Positions 44,168-52,986 of a stretch of DNA of 64,000 nt are shown here, in pieces. This stretch comes from DATBAX01 sp963723765. GTDB taxonomy: Bacteria; Acidobacteriota; Terriglobia; Terriglobales; Acidobacteriaceae. The stretch is taken from positions 124,001 to 188,000 of the forward strand of contig CAVRSD010000004.1 of the NCBI GenBank assembly GCA_963723765.1, in the 5' to 3' direction. The notes below the pieces were generated by a model. The model worked only from the letters and a program-made list of their open reading frames with translations. It did no database searches and was not told where the DNA came from. Position 1 is the stretch's first letter, and every line of letters starts with the position of its first letter. The translations under genes were made by a program, and so were the position numbers.

Positions 44168-45202
44168 TCAGGCCAATTGAAATACCACGTGTAGCACTCC
44201 ACTCGAATCCGCAGGCTGGCCATCTCGCACGGCTGGCTTGAAGCGGATTTGCTCAGCCGCATGAATGGCAGCTTCATCCAAACCATGTCCCAGACCCCGG
44301 ACTACGCGTAGAACGCGCAGCCTGCCAGAACTCTCAAAAACCACTTCCAACAGAACTTCACCTTCGATGCGGAGCTTCTTCGCCTCATCGGTGTACACGG
44401 GAGTGGGCTTGGCGAGAATTTCCGGAGGGGTCGTTTTGGCAGCAATCTCAGCCGGTTTGGGGCGCAGCGGAGTTGCCGTTGGCTCAGCGTCGCCAAATCC
44501 TGCCTGTCGCACCGTTCCTCGAGAAGTGTTGGCACTGTTGTCGCCGATCGCTACACTATTACCGAATCCGGCGCTAGCTACGACTCCGCGTACGCCTTTC
44601 GCCCCTGCTGTTCCATTTCCTGATCCTGGCCCAGACGGCAAATCAAAAGATCCCGTTCGCGCGATGTTTACGGGCTCTCGTTCGTTAGAGCGTTCGGGTA
44701 CGCCCTTGGGGTCGCCAAAGCCTCCGGTCTGGACTTGTGGAGCTGCTTTGGCGATGGTGGGAGTTTCTGAACTGCCGGTAGAGAAGGTGTTCATATTCAC
44801 GGGTTGTCGCGGAATCACCGGCTTGACCGGTTGCAGCGGCAGAACTTTATTCGCGATTTCGATCTTGGGCGGAGTGGGTGGGACTTCTGGTTGCACCTTG
44901 GGCTTCACTACAGGAGCAACCACCTGCAACGCCTCCGGCGCTGGAAGCTGCACTTCGGCGGCGCGAGGAGGCGCAATGACGGGAACAGGCGCCGACACAT
45001 GATCGATCACAGGTGGTGTGCTCACCAACTCAACGTAATGGTAGTCGCGAGTGGGAACCAGTATCTGTGGGCGCAAAACTAGAATCCAGACGGCAATCAG
45101 AACCACCAATCCCTGGATGCCTGTGCTCAACACAAACTCTTTCCAAGGCGGCTGCTTCTGTGGAAGCAGGGAAAATAACCCATGGTCGGAAGCTTGAGGC
45201 AT
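44168..45202 (-). CDS. TonB-family energy transducer
   Basis: 344-residue protein with one membrane segment near the N-terminus (LSTGIQGLVVLIAVWILV), a long proline- and valine-rich periplasmic linker (APVPVIAPPRAAEVQLP, VVKPKVQPEVPPTPP), and a C-terminal TonB domain ending in YTDEAKKLRIEGEVLLEVVFESSG and AAEQIRFKPAVRDGQPAD. This layout couples inner-membrane proton force to outer-membrane transport. Four GFG-type repeats (ASAGFGNS, RQAGFGDA, QTGGFGDP) sit in the linker, and GFGN/GFGD recurrences are worth noting. ATG 45202 is used; an earlier ATG at 45271 is open. It precedes the M48 gene and is likely co-transcribed with it. Confidence 0.82.
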   Translation of the reverse strand: MPQASDHGLFSLLPQKQPPWKEFVLSTGIQGLVVLIAVWILVLRPQILVPTRDYHYVELVSTPPVIDHVSAPVPVIAPPRAAEVQLPAPEALQVVAPVVKPKVQPEVPPTPPKIEIANKVLPLQPVKPVIPRQPVNMNTFSTGSSETPTIAKAAPQVQTGGFGDPKGVPERSNEREPVNIARTGSFDLPSGPGSGNGTAGAKGVRGVVASAGFGNSVAIGDNSANTSRGTVRQAGFGDAEPTATPLRPKPAEIAAKTTPPEILAKPTPVYTDEAKKLRIEGEVLLEVVFESSGRLRVLRVVRGLGHGLDEAAIHAAEQIRFKPAVRDGQPADSSGVLHVVFQLA

Positions 45203-45529
45203 AAGTACCGTCTGATGACCAGCTACTGGGGGCCGTTGCTCTCCGCAAAAATATGGTAACGAGGGAACCAATTCCGGCTGTTTTCAGGTAAACCCAGGGG
45301 ATAAGCCGGAGTTGCGATCGATACCTCCCATTTGTGGCAGCACGAGCAAGGCCACTTCTGTATGGTTAAAAAGGGAGTAAGGGGTTGATTCACAGCCACT
45401 TACATCGAATGAAAGGAATGTTACCAAACCTCGGAGCAAGAAAGGAAAAATTTTGCAGCTAGTGGGTAGAGATTGCAGCCTGTGAGGATCATTGTGGGAA
45501 TAGGGTTAATACGCCGTTACAACCATCGA
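45203..45529. other. Gene-free stretch between the TonB and dehydrogenase genes
   Basis: About 330 bases with no convincing gene, RNA or repeat. It must carry the promoter and leader of the TonB/M48 unit and the 3' end of the nucleotide-sugar dehydrogenase transcript, both on the minus strand. I saw no T-run hairpin or clear -35/-10 pair. Confidence 0.3.
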
Positions 45530-46885
45530 TTAGCAGTGGACAATCTTCGAACTCTTGATGCCTTTGGTGGCATTACGGGTGTCGACGACCAGTTGCGATT
45601 CTTTCACAATCTTGGCGTAATCGTAGTCTGAGTGATCAGTCACGATCAGCGCGCAATCATACTGACCCAGGTTGTCCAGCGGCGCACACTTCATCTGCAA
45701 GTCGTATTTGCGTCCTTTGCCTACCGTCGGGAAATAGGGATCGTTATAGCTGACCTGGGCTCCGTCCTTTTGCAGCAGCTCGATGATGGTTAGCGCCGGA
45801 GATTCTCTTAAATCGTCGATGTCCCGCTTGTAGGCTACGCCAAGTACCAGAACTTTCGCGCCGTTCAACGCTTTCTTGTGCTGGTTCAGCGCCTTGGTTA
45901 CCGATTCAAGCACGTGATACGGCATGTTCATGTTGATCTCGCCCGCCAGTTCGATGAAGCGAGTATGGAAGTCCCACTCCTTGGCTTTCCAGGAAAGATA
46001 AAACGGGTCCACTGGAATGCAATGTCCGCCCAGCCCAGGGCCGGGATAGAAGGGATGAAATCCGAACGGTTTGGTCGAAGCCGCTGCGATCACTTCCCAG
46101 ATGTCGATTCCCATGCGCAGCGAGAGTAGCTTCAACTCATTCACCAGCGCGATATTCACGCAGCGATAAATGTTTTCCAGCAGTTTGGTCATTTCCGCTG
46201 CTGCCGGCGAGGACACTGGCACCACACGATTGAAAATCGCTCCGTATAACGCGGCCGACAGATCGGACGCTTGTGTGTCCAGTCCTCCGACTACTTTAGG
46301 AATATCGCGCCGGGCCACAGTCGTATTGCCGGGATCTTCGCGCTCTGGAGAAAAGGCCACGTAGAAATGTTGCAGGTCCTCTTTCGTGCGGGCTGCTTTC
46401 AGTCCGTGCTTGTTGCCCTTTTCGAGTATGGGAACCAGAACTTCTTCCGTAGTGCCTGGATAAGTTGTGCTTTCCAGAATGACCAGGTGTCCGGCTCGCA
46501 GATACGGAGCAATGGATTTTGCCGTATCCGTGATGTAACTCAGATCCGGCTCGTGATATTCGTTTAGCGGCGTAGGCACGCAGATGATGATGGCGTCCAT
46601 CTCAGTCAACCGCGAATAGTCGGAGGTCGCTTCAAATCCCTGCTTCTGGGCTTGTTGAATTTCACTGGCCAGAATGCGAACAATGTAAGTCCCACCCTTG
46701 GCCAGCGTGGAAACTTTGCGTTCGTCGATATCGAAACCCGTGACCCGGAACTTTTCTTCGGTATACAAAAGGGCCAACGGCAGGCCGACGTAGCCCAGTC
46801 CGATCACCGCCACGCGCGCCTGGCGCTGCTCGATCTTGCTCTTCAATGCAGAAAATAATGATGTGGAAACGGTTGAAATGCTCAT
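45530..46885 (-). CDS. Nucleotide-sugar dehydrogenase (UDP-GlcNAc/UDP-glucose 6-dehydrogenase family)
   Basis: 451-residue enzyme that oxidises C6 of a UDP-sugar twice with NAD to give a uronic acid. It has the Rossmann start VAVIGLGYVGLPLALLY (residues 25-41), ESTTYPGTTEEV, SPEREDPGN, and the catalytic Cys289 in GLGGHCIPVDPFYL, with K271-F274 before it. The C-terminal domain has VLVLGVAYKRDIDDLRESPAL. The sequence fits the WbpA/WecC/TviB branch (N-acetylated sugar) better than Ugd, by the ENIYRCVNIALVNEL and GPGLGGHC features. It can supply uronic acid donors for the polysaccharide locus earlier in the window, though it lies 13 kb away. Exact substrate unproven. Confidence 0.9.
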   Translation of the reverse strand: MSISTVSTSLFSALKSKIEQRQARVAVIGLGYVGLPLALLYTEEKFRVTGFDIDERKVSTLAKGGTYIVRILASEIQQAQKQGFEATSDYSRLTEMDAIIICVPTPLNEYHEPDLSYITDTAKSIAPYLRAGHLVILESTTYPGTTEEVLVPILEKGNKHGLKAARTKEDLQHFYVAFSPEREDPGNTTVARRDIPKVVGGLDTQASDLSAALYGAIFNRVVPVSSPAAAEMTKLLENIYRCVNIALVNELKLLSLRMGIDIWEVIAAASTKPFGFHPFYPGPGLGGHCIPVDPFYLSWKAKEWDFHTRFIELAGEINMNMPYHVLESVTKALNQHKKALNGAKVLVLGVAYKRDIDDLRESPALTIIELLQKDGAQVSYNDPYFPTVGKGRKYDLQMKCAPLDNLGQYDCALIVTDHSDYDYAKIVKESQLVVDTRNATKGIKSSKIVHC

Positions 46886-47150
46886 GGGTCAGAAATCGGT
46901 CGGCTCTTAAAGCTACACCATAAATCTTAGCATGCCGTAGTTTAGGTTATTGGCTAACAGCCGCCAGCACGCACATATTGATAGTTACGTCAGTCATGCA
47001 TATGCAAGGCTCCGAAATTAATATGAACGGGGATTAGCGATTGTTTCCGGGGAAGGTTTTCTTCCGCGTCGGAAGAGGGTAGGCTGTAACCATGAGCATC
47101 AGCCCCGATGCCGTCATTTCGAGCGCATTTCAAATACCTGGAGAACGTCA

Positions 47151-49535
47151 ATGACTGGCACTACTGAAGTTCTGACGCCCCTTTCGCCGGAAGAGCTGAG
47201 AAAGATGAATGCCTACTGGCGGGCTTGCAACTATCTTTCGGCGGGCATGATTTATTTGCGCGCGAATCCTCTTCTTCGCGAGCCGCTGAAGCCGGAACAC
47301 ATCAAGAATCGGTTGCTTGGTCATTGGGGGTCGGATCCCGGCCAATCTTTCGTTTGGGTTCACCTGAACCGTCTCATCAAGAAGTACGACCTGAATGTCA
47401 TTTACATCTCGGGCCCCGGTCACGGTGCGCCAGCCACGCTTGCCAACTGCTATCTCGAAGGCCACTACTCCGAGATTTATCCGGACAAAAGCCGCGACGA
47501 AGCGGGCATGCTCAAATTTTTCCGGCAGTTTTCGTTTCCCGGAGGAATCGGGTCGCACTGCACGCCGGAGACGCCCGGATCGATTCACGAAGGCGGAGAG
47601 CTTGGATACTCCCTCTCGCATGGATATGGGGCTGCATTTGATAATCCTGACCTCATCGCCACCGTCATGGTCGGTGACGGCGAGTCGGAAACCGGGCCGC
47701 TGGCGACTTCGTGGCATTCGAATAAATTCCTGAATCCGATTCGCGATGGGGCCGTTCTGCCGGTGCTGCACCTTAACGGTTACAAGATTGCCAATCCCAC
47801 GGTTCTGGCGCGTATTCCGCGTGAAGAATTGGAGTCGCTGCTGATTGGATACGGCCACAAACCGTACTTTGTCGAAGGCAACGACCCCTCGACGATGCAC
47901 CAGAAAATGGCTTCAATAATGGAGCAATGCATCACCGAGATTCGTTCGCTCCAGCAACATGCGCGTTCCACCGGCGACACCACGCGTCCGCGCTGGCCCA
48001 TGATCGTTCTGCGTTCTCCGAAGGGATGGACTGGGCCCAAAGAAGTGGACGGCCACAAGGTGGAAGACTTTTGGCGCGCCCATCAGGTTCCCGTGCTTGA
48101 TCCGGTTACCAATAAGAACAGCCTGAAAATCGTCGAAGACTGGATGCGCAGCTATAAGCCGGAAGAGCTTTTCGACACTAAGGGAACGCTCATCCCCGAG
48201 CTACAGGAACTCGCGCCCTCGGGAACGCGCCGCATCTCGGCGAATCCGCACGCGAATGGTGGTCTGCTGCGAAAGGATCTGGAACTGCCTGACTTTCTCG
48301 ACTATGCGGTGGAAGTAAAGGCGCCGGCCGCGATGTATGCTCAGCCAACCGATGTGCTGGCGCACTTTCTTGCCGAAGTGATGCGCCGTAACATGAATAC
48401 CTTCCGCGTCTTTGGCCCGGACGAGACCGCGTCCAACCGGCTCACGGCCATTTATGCCGCGTCCAAAAAGACATGGCTGGCCGAATACAAGCCGGAAGAC
48501 GCCGACGGTGGCGAGCTCGACGTCTCGGGTCGCGTTATGGAGATGCTCAGCGAGCACACGCTCGAAGGCTGGTTCGAAGGGTATGTACTCACTGGCCGCC
48601 ACGGCCTCTTCTCTACCTACGAAGCGTTCGTGCACGTGATTGATTCGATGTTTAACCAGCATGCCAAATGGCTGGAGAAGTCGAAGAAAGAGCTCGACTG
48701 GCGGGCGCCCGTGCCGTCGATCAATCTTCTCATCACCTCACTGGTCTGGCGGCAGGACCACAACGGCTTCACTCATCAGGACCCCGGATTTCTTGATGTA
48801 GTCACTAACAAGAGTCCCGACGTAGTCCGCATCTATTTGCCGCCCGACGCGAACTGCCTGCTGAGCGTAGCGGATCATTGCTTGCGTTCGCGCGATTACG
48901 TCAATGTCATCGTCGCGGACAAACAGGAGCACCTCCAGTACCTCACCATGGAAGAGGCAGTGGTCCACTGCACCAAGGGCATCGGCATTTGGGACTGGGC
49001 CTCCACCGATGATGGCGAGGAACCGGATGTAGTGATGGCTTGTGCTGGCGATATCCCCACCATGGAGGCGGTGGCGGCAGTTGCGATTCTGAAGGAGAAG
49101 TTTCCTGATTTGAAGATCCGCTTCGTCAATGTCGTCGATCTCTTCCGCCTCCTGCCGGCGACGGAACATCCGCATGGACTCTCCGACCGCGACTTCGATT
49201 CTCTTTTCACCGCCAATAAGCCAGTCATCTTCAACTTCCATTCCTACGCCTCGCTCATCCACAAGCTCAGCTATCGCCGCAACAATCATGACAATATTCA
49301 CGTGCGTGGATACAAGGAAAAAGGCAGCATCAACACGCCGCTCGAACTTGCCATTCTTAACCAGGTGGATCGCTTTAACCTGGCCATTGATGTGATTGAT
49401 CGGGTCCCGCGCCTGCATCCTTCGGGCGCGCACGTCAAAGAATGGCTCAAGGGCCAGATCATTGACAGCATCAATTACGCTCACGCTGAGGGCATCGATA
49501 AAGAAGAGGTTCGCAACTGGAAATGGCCAGGGTAG
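47151..49535 (+). CDS. xfp: Phosphoketolase (xylulose 5-phosphate/fructose 6-phosphate)
   Basis: 794-residue thiamine-diphosphate enzyme that splits xylulose 5-phosphate or fructose 6-phosphate with phosphate into acetyl phosphate and a sugar phosphate. Family motifs: SGPGHGAPATLANCYLEG near residue 84, GGIGSHCTPETPGSIHEGGELGYSL near 142, the TPP/metal site VMVGDGESETGPLATSWHS, and VLRSPKGWTGPKE near 285. The C-terminal half has WRQDHNGFTHQDPGFLD. Full length for the family. ATG 47151 follows a 265-bp divergent spacer. The acetate kinase gene begins two bases after the stop, so the two form a pathway from sugar phosphate to acetate and ATP. Symbol taken from the dual-specificity class; specificity is not proven. 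Confidence 0.93.
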   Translation: MTGTTEVLTPLSPEELRKMNAYWRACNYLSAGMIYLRANPLLREPLKPEHIKNRLLGHWGSDPGQSFVWVHLNRLIKKYDLNVIYISGPGHGAPATLANCYLEGHYSEIYPDKSRDEAGMLKFFRQFSFPGGIGSHCTPETPGSIHEGGELGYSLSHGYGAAFDNPDLIATVMVGDGESETGPLATSWHSNKFLNPIRDGAVLPVLHLNGYKIANPTVLARIPREELESLLIGYGHKPYFVEGNDPSTMHQKMASIMEQCITEIRSLQQHARSTGDTTRPRWPMIVLRSPKGWTGPKEVDGHKVEDFWRAHQVPVLDPVTNKNSLKIVEDWMRSYKPEELFDTKGTLIPELQELAPSGTRRISANPHANGGLLRKDLELPDFLDYAVEVKAPAAMYAQPTDVLAHFLAEVMRRNMNTFRVFGPDETASNRLTAIYAASKKTWLAEYKPEDADGGELDVSGRVMEMLSEHTLEGWFEGYVLTGRHGLFSTYEAFVHVIDSMFNQHAKWLEKSKKELDWRAPVPSINLLITSLVWRQDHNGFTHQDPGFLDVVTNKSPDVVRIYLPPDANCLLSVADHCLRSRDYVNVIVADKQEHLQYLTMEEAVVHCTKGIGIWDWASTDDGEEPDVVMACAGDIPTMEAVAAVAILKEKFPDLKIRFVNVVDLFRLLPATEHPHGLSDRDFDSLFTANKPVIFNFHSYASLIHKLSYRRNNHDNIHVRGYKEKGSINTPLELAILNQVDRFNLAIDVIDRVPRLHPSGAHVKEWLKGQIIDSINYAHAEGIDKEEVRNWKWPG

Positions 49536-49537
49536 GC

Positions 49538-50692
49538 ATGAACCGAGATTTGACCGGGAAAGACGATCTCATCCTGGTGCTCAACAGTGGCTCGTCTTCG
49601 CTCAAATTTGGCATCTACTCCCGTGGCGCGACGGACAGTGACGAAAAAGCGTTGCTGGCTGGAAGCGCCGAAGGTATTGGACGTAGCGACGGCACGTTGA
49701 GCATTCACTCGGCCGACGGAAAGCCGCTTGTAGAGCGGGCGAGTATTGTTGAATCGCAAAGCGATGCTCTAGAAGCTCTTGCTGCCACGATTCAAGAGCA
49801 CATTCACAGTGCGCCTGTAGCTGTGGGCCATCGTGTGGTGCACGGCGGACCCAACCTTCTTACTCATCAACTCATCACACCCCAGGTTCTCGACCAGCTG
49901 CGCGCTGCAACACATTTCGCACCCTTGCACATCCCGCAGGCTCTGGCGCTGATCACTTCTGCGCAATCGATCTTCGCTTCGGCTTCACACTATGCCTGCT
50001 TCGACGATGCGTTTCATCGCACTATGCCGGAAGTGGCTTCGCATCTACCCCTCCCACAGCGGTACTTCGACGTAGGGATTCGACGCTACGGGTTCCACGG
50101 CCTTTCTTACGAGTCGCTGGTACATCATTTCGGCGCACAGCTTCCGGAGCGAGCCATCTTCGCGCACCTCGGAAACGGAGCCAGCCTTTGCGCGCTTCGG
50201 AATGGGAGATCGATTGACACAACCATGGGCCTGACCCCGACTGGCGGCATCCCTATGGGTACCCGCTCCGGTGATCTCGATCCGGGCATTTTTCTCTACC
50301 TCATGCGCAATGAGAAGCTCAGTGCCGACCAGCTCGAAAATTTGTTCAACCATCAGAGTGGCCTCTTCGCTCTTTCTTCCGGGGAAAGCGATGTTAAAAC
50401 CCTGCAAGACCGGGTTCGCGCCAATGATCCGCAGGCCACTCTTGCACTGGACGTTTTTGCCATTTCCATCCGCAAGATGATCGGGGCATACGTTGCTCTC
50501 CTCGGTGGTGCCGACCTACTCGTCTTTACTGGGGGTATTGGAGAGCACAGTGATTATGTCCGCTCCGCAGCTAGCCTTGGCCTCGAATTCCTCGGCCTCA
50601 CGGCGGACAAGATTCAGGTTGCGCCTGCGCAAGAAGATCTCCAGATTGCCCGCCACTGTCGTAGGATGATGACGCCAAGTACACCCAGGTAA
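49538..50692 (+). CDS. ackA: Acetate kinase
   Basis: 384-residue kinase of the ASKHA fold that converts acetyl phosphate and ADP to acetate and ATP. Visible are LVLNSGSSSLKFGIY at the N-terminus, the catalytic-loop region VGHRVVHGGPNL near 97, HLGNGASLCALRNGRSIDTTMGLTPTGG and GTRSGDLDPG (phosphate-binding) in the middle, and VFTGGIGEHSDYVRS near the end. ATG 49538 lies two bases after the phosphoketolase stop with GGCCAGGG upstream; ATG 49523, in the same frame, would overlap the upstream gene by 13 bases. The tight linkage with phosphoketolase supplies its substrate acetyl phosphate directly. Confidence 0.95.
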   Translation: MNRDLTGKDDLILVLNSGSSSLKFGIYSRGATDSDEKALLAGSAEGIGRSDGTLSIHSADGKPLVERASIVESQSDALEALAATIQEHIHSAPVAVGHRVVHGGPNLLTHQLITPQVLDQLRAATHFAPLHIPQALALITSAQSIFASASHYACFDDAFHRTMPEVASHLPLPQRYFDVGIRRYGFHGLSYESLVHHFGAQLPERAIFAHLGNGASLCALRNGRSIDTTMGLTPTGGIPMGTRSGDLDPGIFLYLMRNEKLSADQLENLFNHQSGLFALSSGESDVKTLQDRVRANDPQATLALDVFAISIRKMIGAYVALLGGADLLVFTGGIGEHSDYVRSAASLGLEFLGLTADKIQVAPAQEDLQIARHCRRMMTPSTPR

Positions 50693-50712
50693 AGCCAGAC
50701 AAAAGATAGAGA

Positions 50713-52842
50713 ATGAAGATCCCAGCGATTGGCGCGTTACTTGCGTTTTCAGTTTTTTCTGTGATCAGCGTCGGTTCGATTGCCGGCGAACGCAACGTCT
50801 CAACTGCGACGCAGGAACAACATGACTGGCCGGTCTACGGCGGCTCAACCGAGAACAATCGCTACTCAACCCTTACACAAATCAATCGGAAGAATGTTAA
50901 GCAGCTGGTGATGGCGTGGAGTTTCGATACTGAGGAACAAGGTGTTCTGCAAACCAGCCCAATTATTGTCGAGGGCGTGCTCTACGGGATAACGCCGACA
51001 CAGAAAGTTTTCGCCCTGAATGCCGGTACAGGCAAGCTTCTCTGGAAATTCGATTCCGGAATTATCGGGACTCAGCCGGACCGCGGGCTTGCGTATTGGA
51101 AAAGCGGCACCGACAAACGACTGCTGGTGGGCGTGATGAATTTCGTATATGCCCTGGACGCTGCGACCGGCAGACCAATTCCCGGCTTCGGAGAGCAGGG
51201 ACGAATCGATCTTCGAGAGAATCTTGGCCGCGCTCCTGCTGCTGCCCAGTCTGTTTCCATGACTAGCCCGGGAGTCGTTTATAAAGACCTGCTGATCGTC
51301 GGCGGCCGCAACCCCGAGACACTTCCTGCGCCTCCGGGTGACGTTCGTGCTTACGACGTGCGAACCGGGAAACTTCGCTGGTCGTTTCATACCATTCCGC
51401 ATCCTGGTGAGTTCGGCTATGACACCTGGCCCAAAGACGCATGGACATACAGTGGTGCGGCCAACAACTGGGCAGGCATGACCGTCGATGTGAAACGTGG
51501 CATCGTCTATGTCCCCACCGGGTCGGCTGCAATGGATTTCTATGGAGCCAATCGCGTCGGCGACGATCTCTTTGCCAACTGTCTGATTGCTCTGAACGCA
51601 GAGACCGGAGAAAGAATCTGGCATTTTCAAGGCGTGAGGCATGACATCTGGGACCGGGATTTTCCTGCGCCTCCAGTCCTTCTGACGCTAAAGCGTGACG
51701 GCAAAGATGTGGACGCGGTAGCTCAAACCACCAAGCAAGGATTTGTTTATCTTTTCGATCGCCTGAACGGGAAACCGCTGTTTCCAATCGAATACAGGAA
51801 GTATCCTGCCAGTGAGGTGCCGGGAGAGGTTGCGGCTGTCGAGCAACCACTCCCCGCCAAGCCGGAACCTTTCGCTCGACAGCGGCTGACGGAAGATCTC
51901 CTCACGAATCGAACTCCGGAGATCCATCAATGGGCGCTCGAAAACTTCAGGAAATTCCGCAGCGACGGGCAGTTTGTCCCTTTCAGCGCCGGAAAGGACA
52001 CCGTGGTTTTTCCTGGCTTCGACGGCGGGGCAGAATGGGGCGGCGCGGCAGCGGATCCTGAGGCCGGCATTCTGTACGTAAATGCCAACGATGTCGCGTG
52101 GACGGGAGCATTGGCGGAAGATCATGGCGGAGGAGCAAGCGGCCGGGGGATTTACCTGAGCCAATGCGCCGTTTGTCATCAGGACAATCGGGGTGGTTCG
52201 CCACCGACATTTCCTTCGCTTGTGGGAGTAGGTGATCGGCTCACCTCGTCACAGATACTCGGTGTTATTCGCCAGGGTAAGGGACGAATGCCCGGTTTCC
52301 CGAACCTCGACGACGATCAATTAAACGCTTTAGCCGGATTTCTCACCAGCGGTAAGAGTAACGAAGTCGAGAGTAAAGAAGTACAGAGTTCGGAGCCGCC
52401 GCCCGTCGCGAATTACCGCTTTACCGGATACCATAAGTTTCTGGATCCCGACGGCTATCCCGCAGTCGCTCCTCCGTGGGGCACTCTGAATGCAATCAAC
52501 CTGAATACTGGGGAATATGCCTGGAAGATACCGCTGGGCGAATACCCGGAACTTGCCGCCAAGGGGTTGAAAAATACGGGCACAGAAAACTATGGTGGTC
52601 CGATCGTGACTGCTGGCGGGCTGGTATTCATCGGCGCCACAAACTTCGATAAGAAACTACGGGCGTTCGACAAGGCGACTGGTGAGCTGTTATGGGAAGC
52701 GACGCTCCCATTTTCCGGGAACGCAACGCCTGCCACTTATGAGGTCAATGGCCGGCAGTTTGTCGTGATCGCCGCTGGGGGAGGGAAGGACCCAAAGTCC
52801 CGCTCCGGAGGCGTTTATGTGGCTTTTGCGCTCCCCCAATAG
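50713..52842 (+). CDS. PQQ-dependent quinoprotein dehydrogenase with embedded haem c domain
   Basis: 709-residue periplasmic dehydrogenase. A signal peptide covers about residues 1-25. Eight-bladed propeller repeats begin with DWPVYGGSTENNRYSTLTQIN and include tryptophan-docking blades such as GTGKLLWKFDSG, DVRTGKLRWSFHTIPHPGEFGYDTWP, and ETGERIWHFQGVRHDIWDRDFPAPP (substrate-proximal Asp-Arg). A cytochrome c domain is inserted at about 473-555: haem site CAVCH at C485-H489 and the axial Met in GRMPGFPN. The propeller then resumes (NLNTGEYAWKIPLGE). Electrons would pass PQQ to haem to an acceptor. It follows ackA by 20 bases. The substrate (sugar or alcohol) is not determined. Confidence 0.87.
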   Translation: MKIPAIGALLAFSVFSVISVGSIAGERNVSTATQEQHDWPVYGGSTENNRYSTLTQINRKNVKQLVMAWSFDTEEQGVLQTSPIIVEGVLYGITPTQKVFALNAGTGKLLWKFDSGIIGTQPDRGLAYWKSGTDKRLLVGVMNFVYALDAATGRPIPGFGEQGRIDLRENLGRAPAAAQSVSMTSPGVVYKDLLIVGGRNPETLPAPPGDVRAYDVRTGKLRWSFHTIPHPGEFGYDTWPKDAWTYSGAANNWAGMTVDVKRGIVYVPTGSAAMDFYGANRVGDDLFANCLIALNAETGERIWHFQGVRHDIWDRDFPAPPVLLTLKRDGKDVDAVAQTTKQGFVYLFDRLNGKPLFPIEYRKYPASEVPGEVAAVEQPLPAKPEPFARQRLTEDLLTNRTPEIHQWALENFRKFRSDGQFVPFSAGKDTVVFPGFDGGAEWGGAAADPEAGILYVNANDVAWTGALAEDHGGGASGRGIYLSQCAVCHQDNRGGSPPTFPSLVGVGDRLTSSQILGVIRQGKGRMPGFPNLDDDQLNALAGFLTSGKSNEVESKEVQSSEPPPVANYRFTGYHKFLDPDGYPAVAPPWGTLNAINLNTGEYAWKIPLGEYPELAAKGLKNTGTENYGGPIVTAGGLVFIGATNFDKKLRAFDKATGELLWEATLPFSGNATPATYEVNGRQFVVIAAGGGKDPKSRSGGVYVAFALPQ

Positions 52843-52986
52843 TCCTCGCTACGAGCGAAAGTCCCTGAAAGCAAACTAATCGCTCATTCCAGCATCTTTG
52901 ATGCGGACAATTGTCCTTGAACTTATATACTTAGGCGGTCTTCGAGCTCTTATCCAAGAGGTCCCCGAAGCTGAACTACCGGTGAA

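Noticed and set aside
47148..47900. 250-residue minus-strand open frame within phosphoketolase
   Set aside because: Codon-bias shadow of the sense gene.
48738..49484. 248-residue open frame antisense to the phosphoketolase
   Set aside because: It mirrors a strongly conserved coding region and its protein shows no family features.
50866..51642. 258-residue minus-strand open frame within the PQQ dehydrogenase
   Set aside because: Shadow frame opposite conserved propeller blades; no motif.
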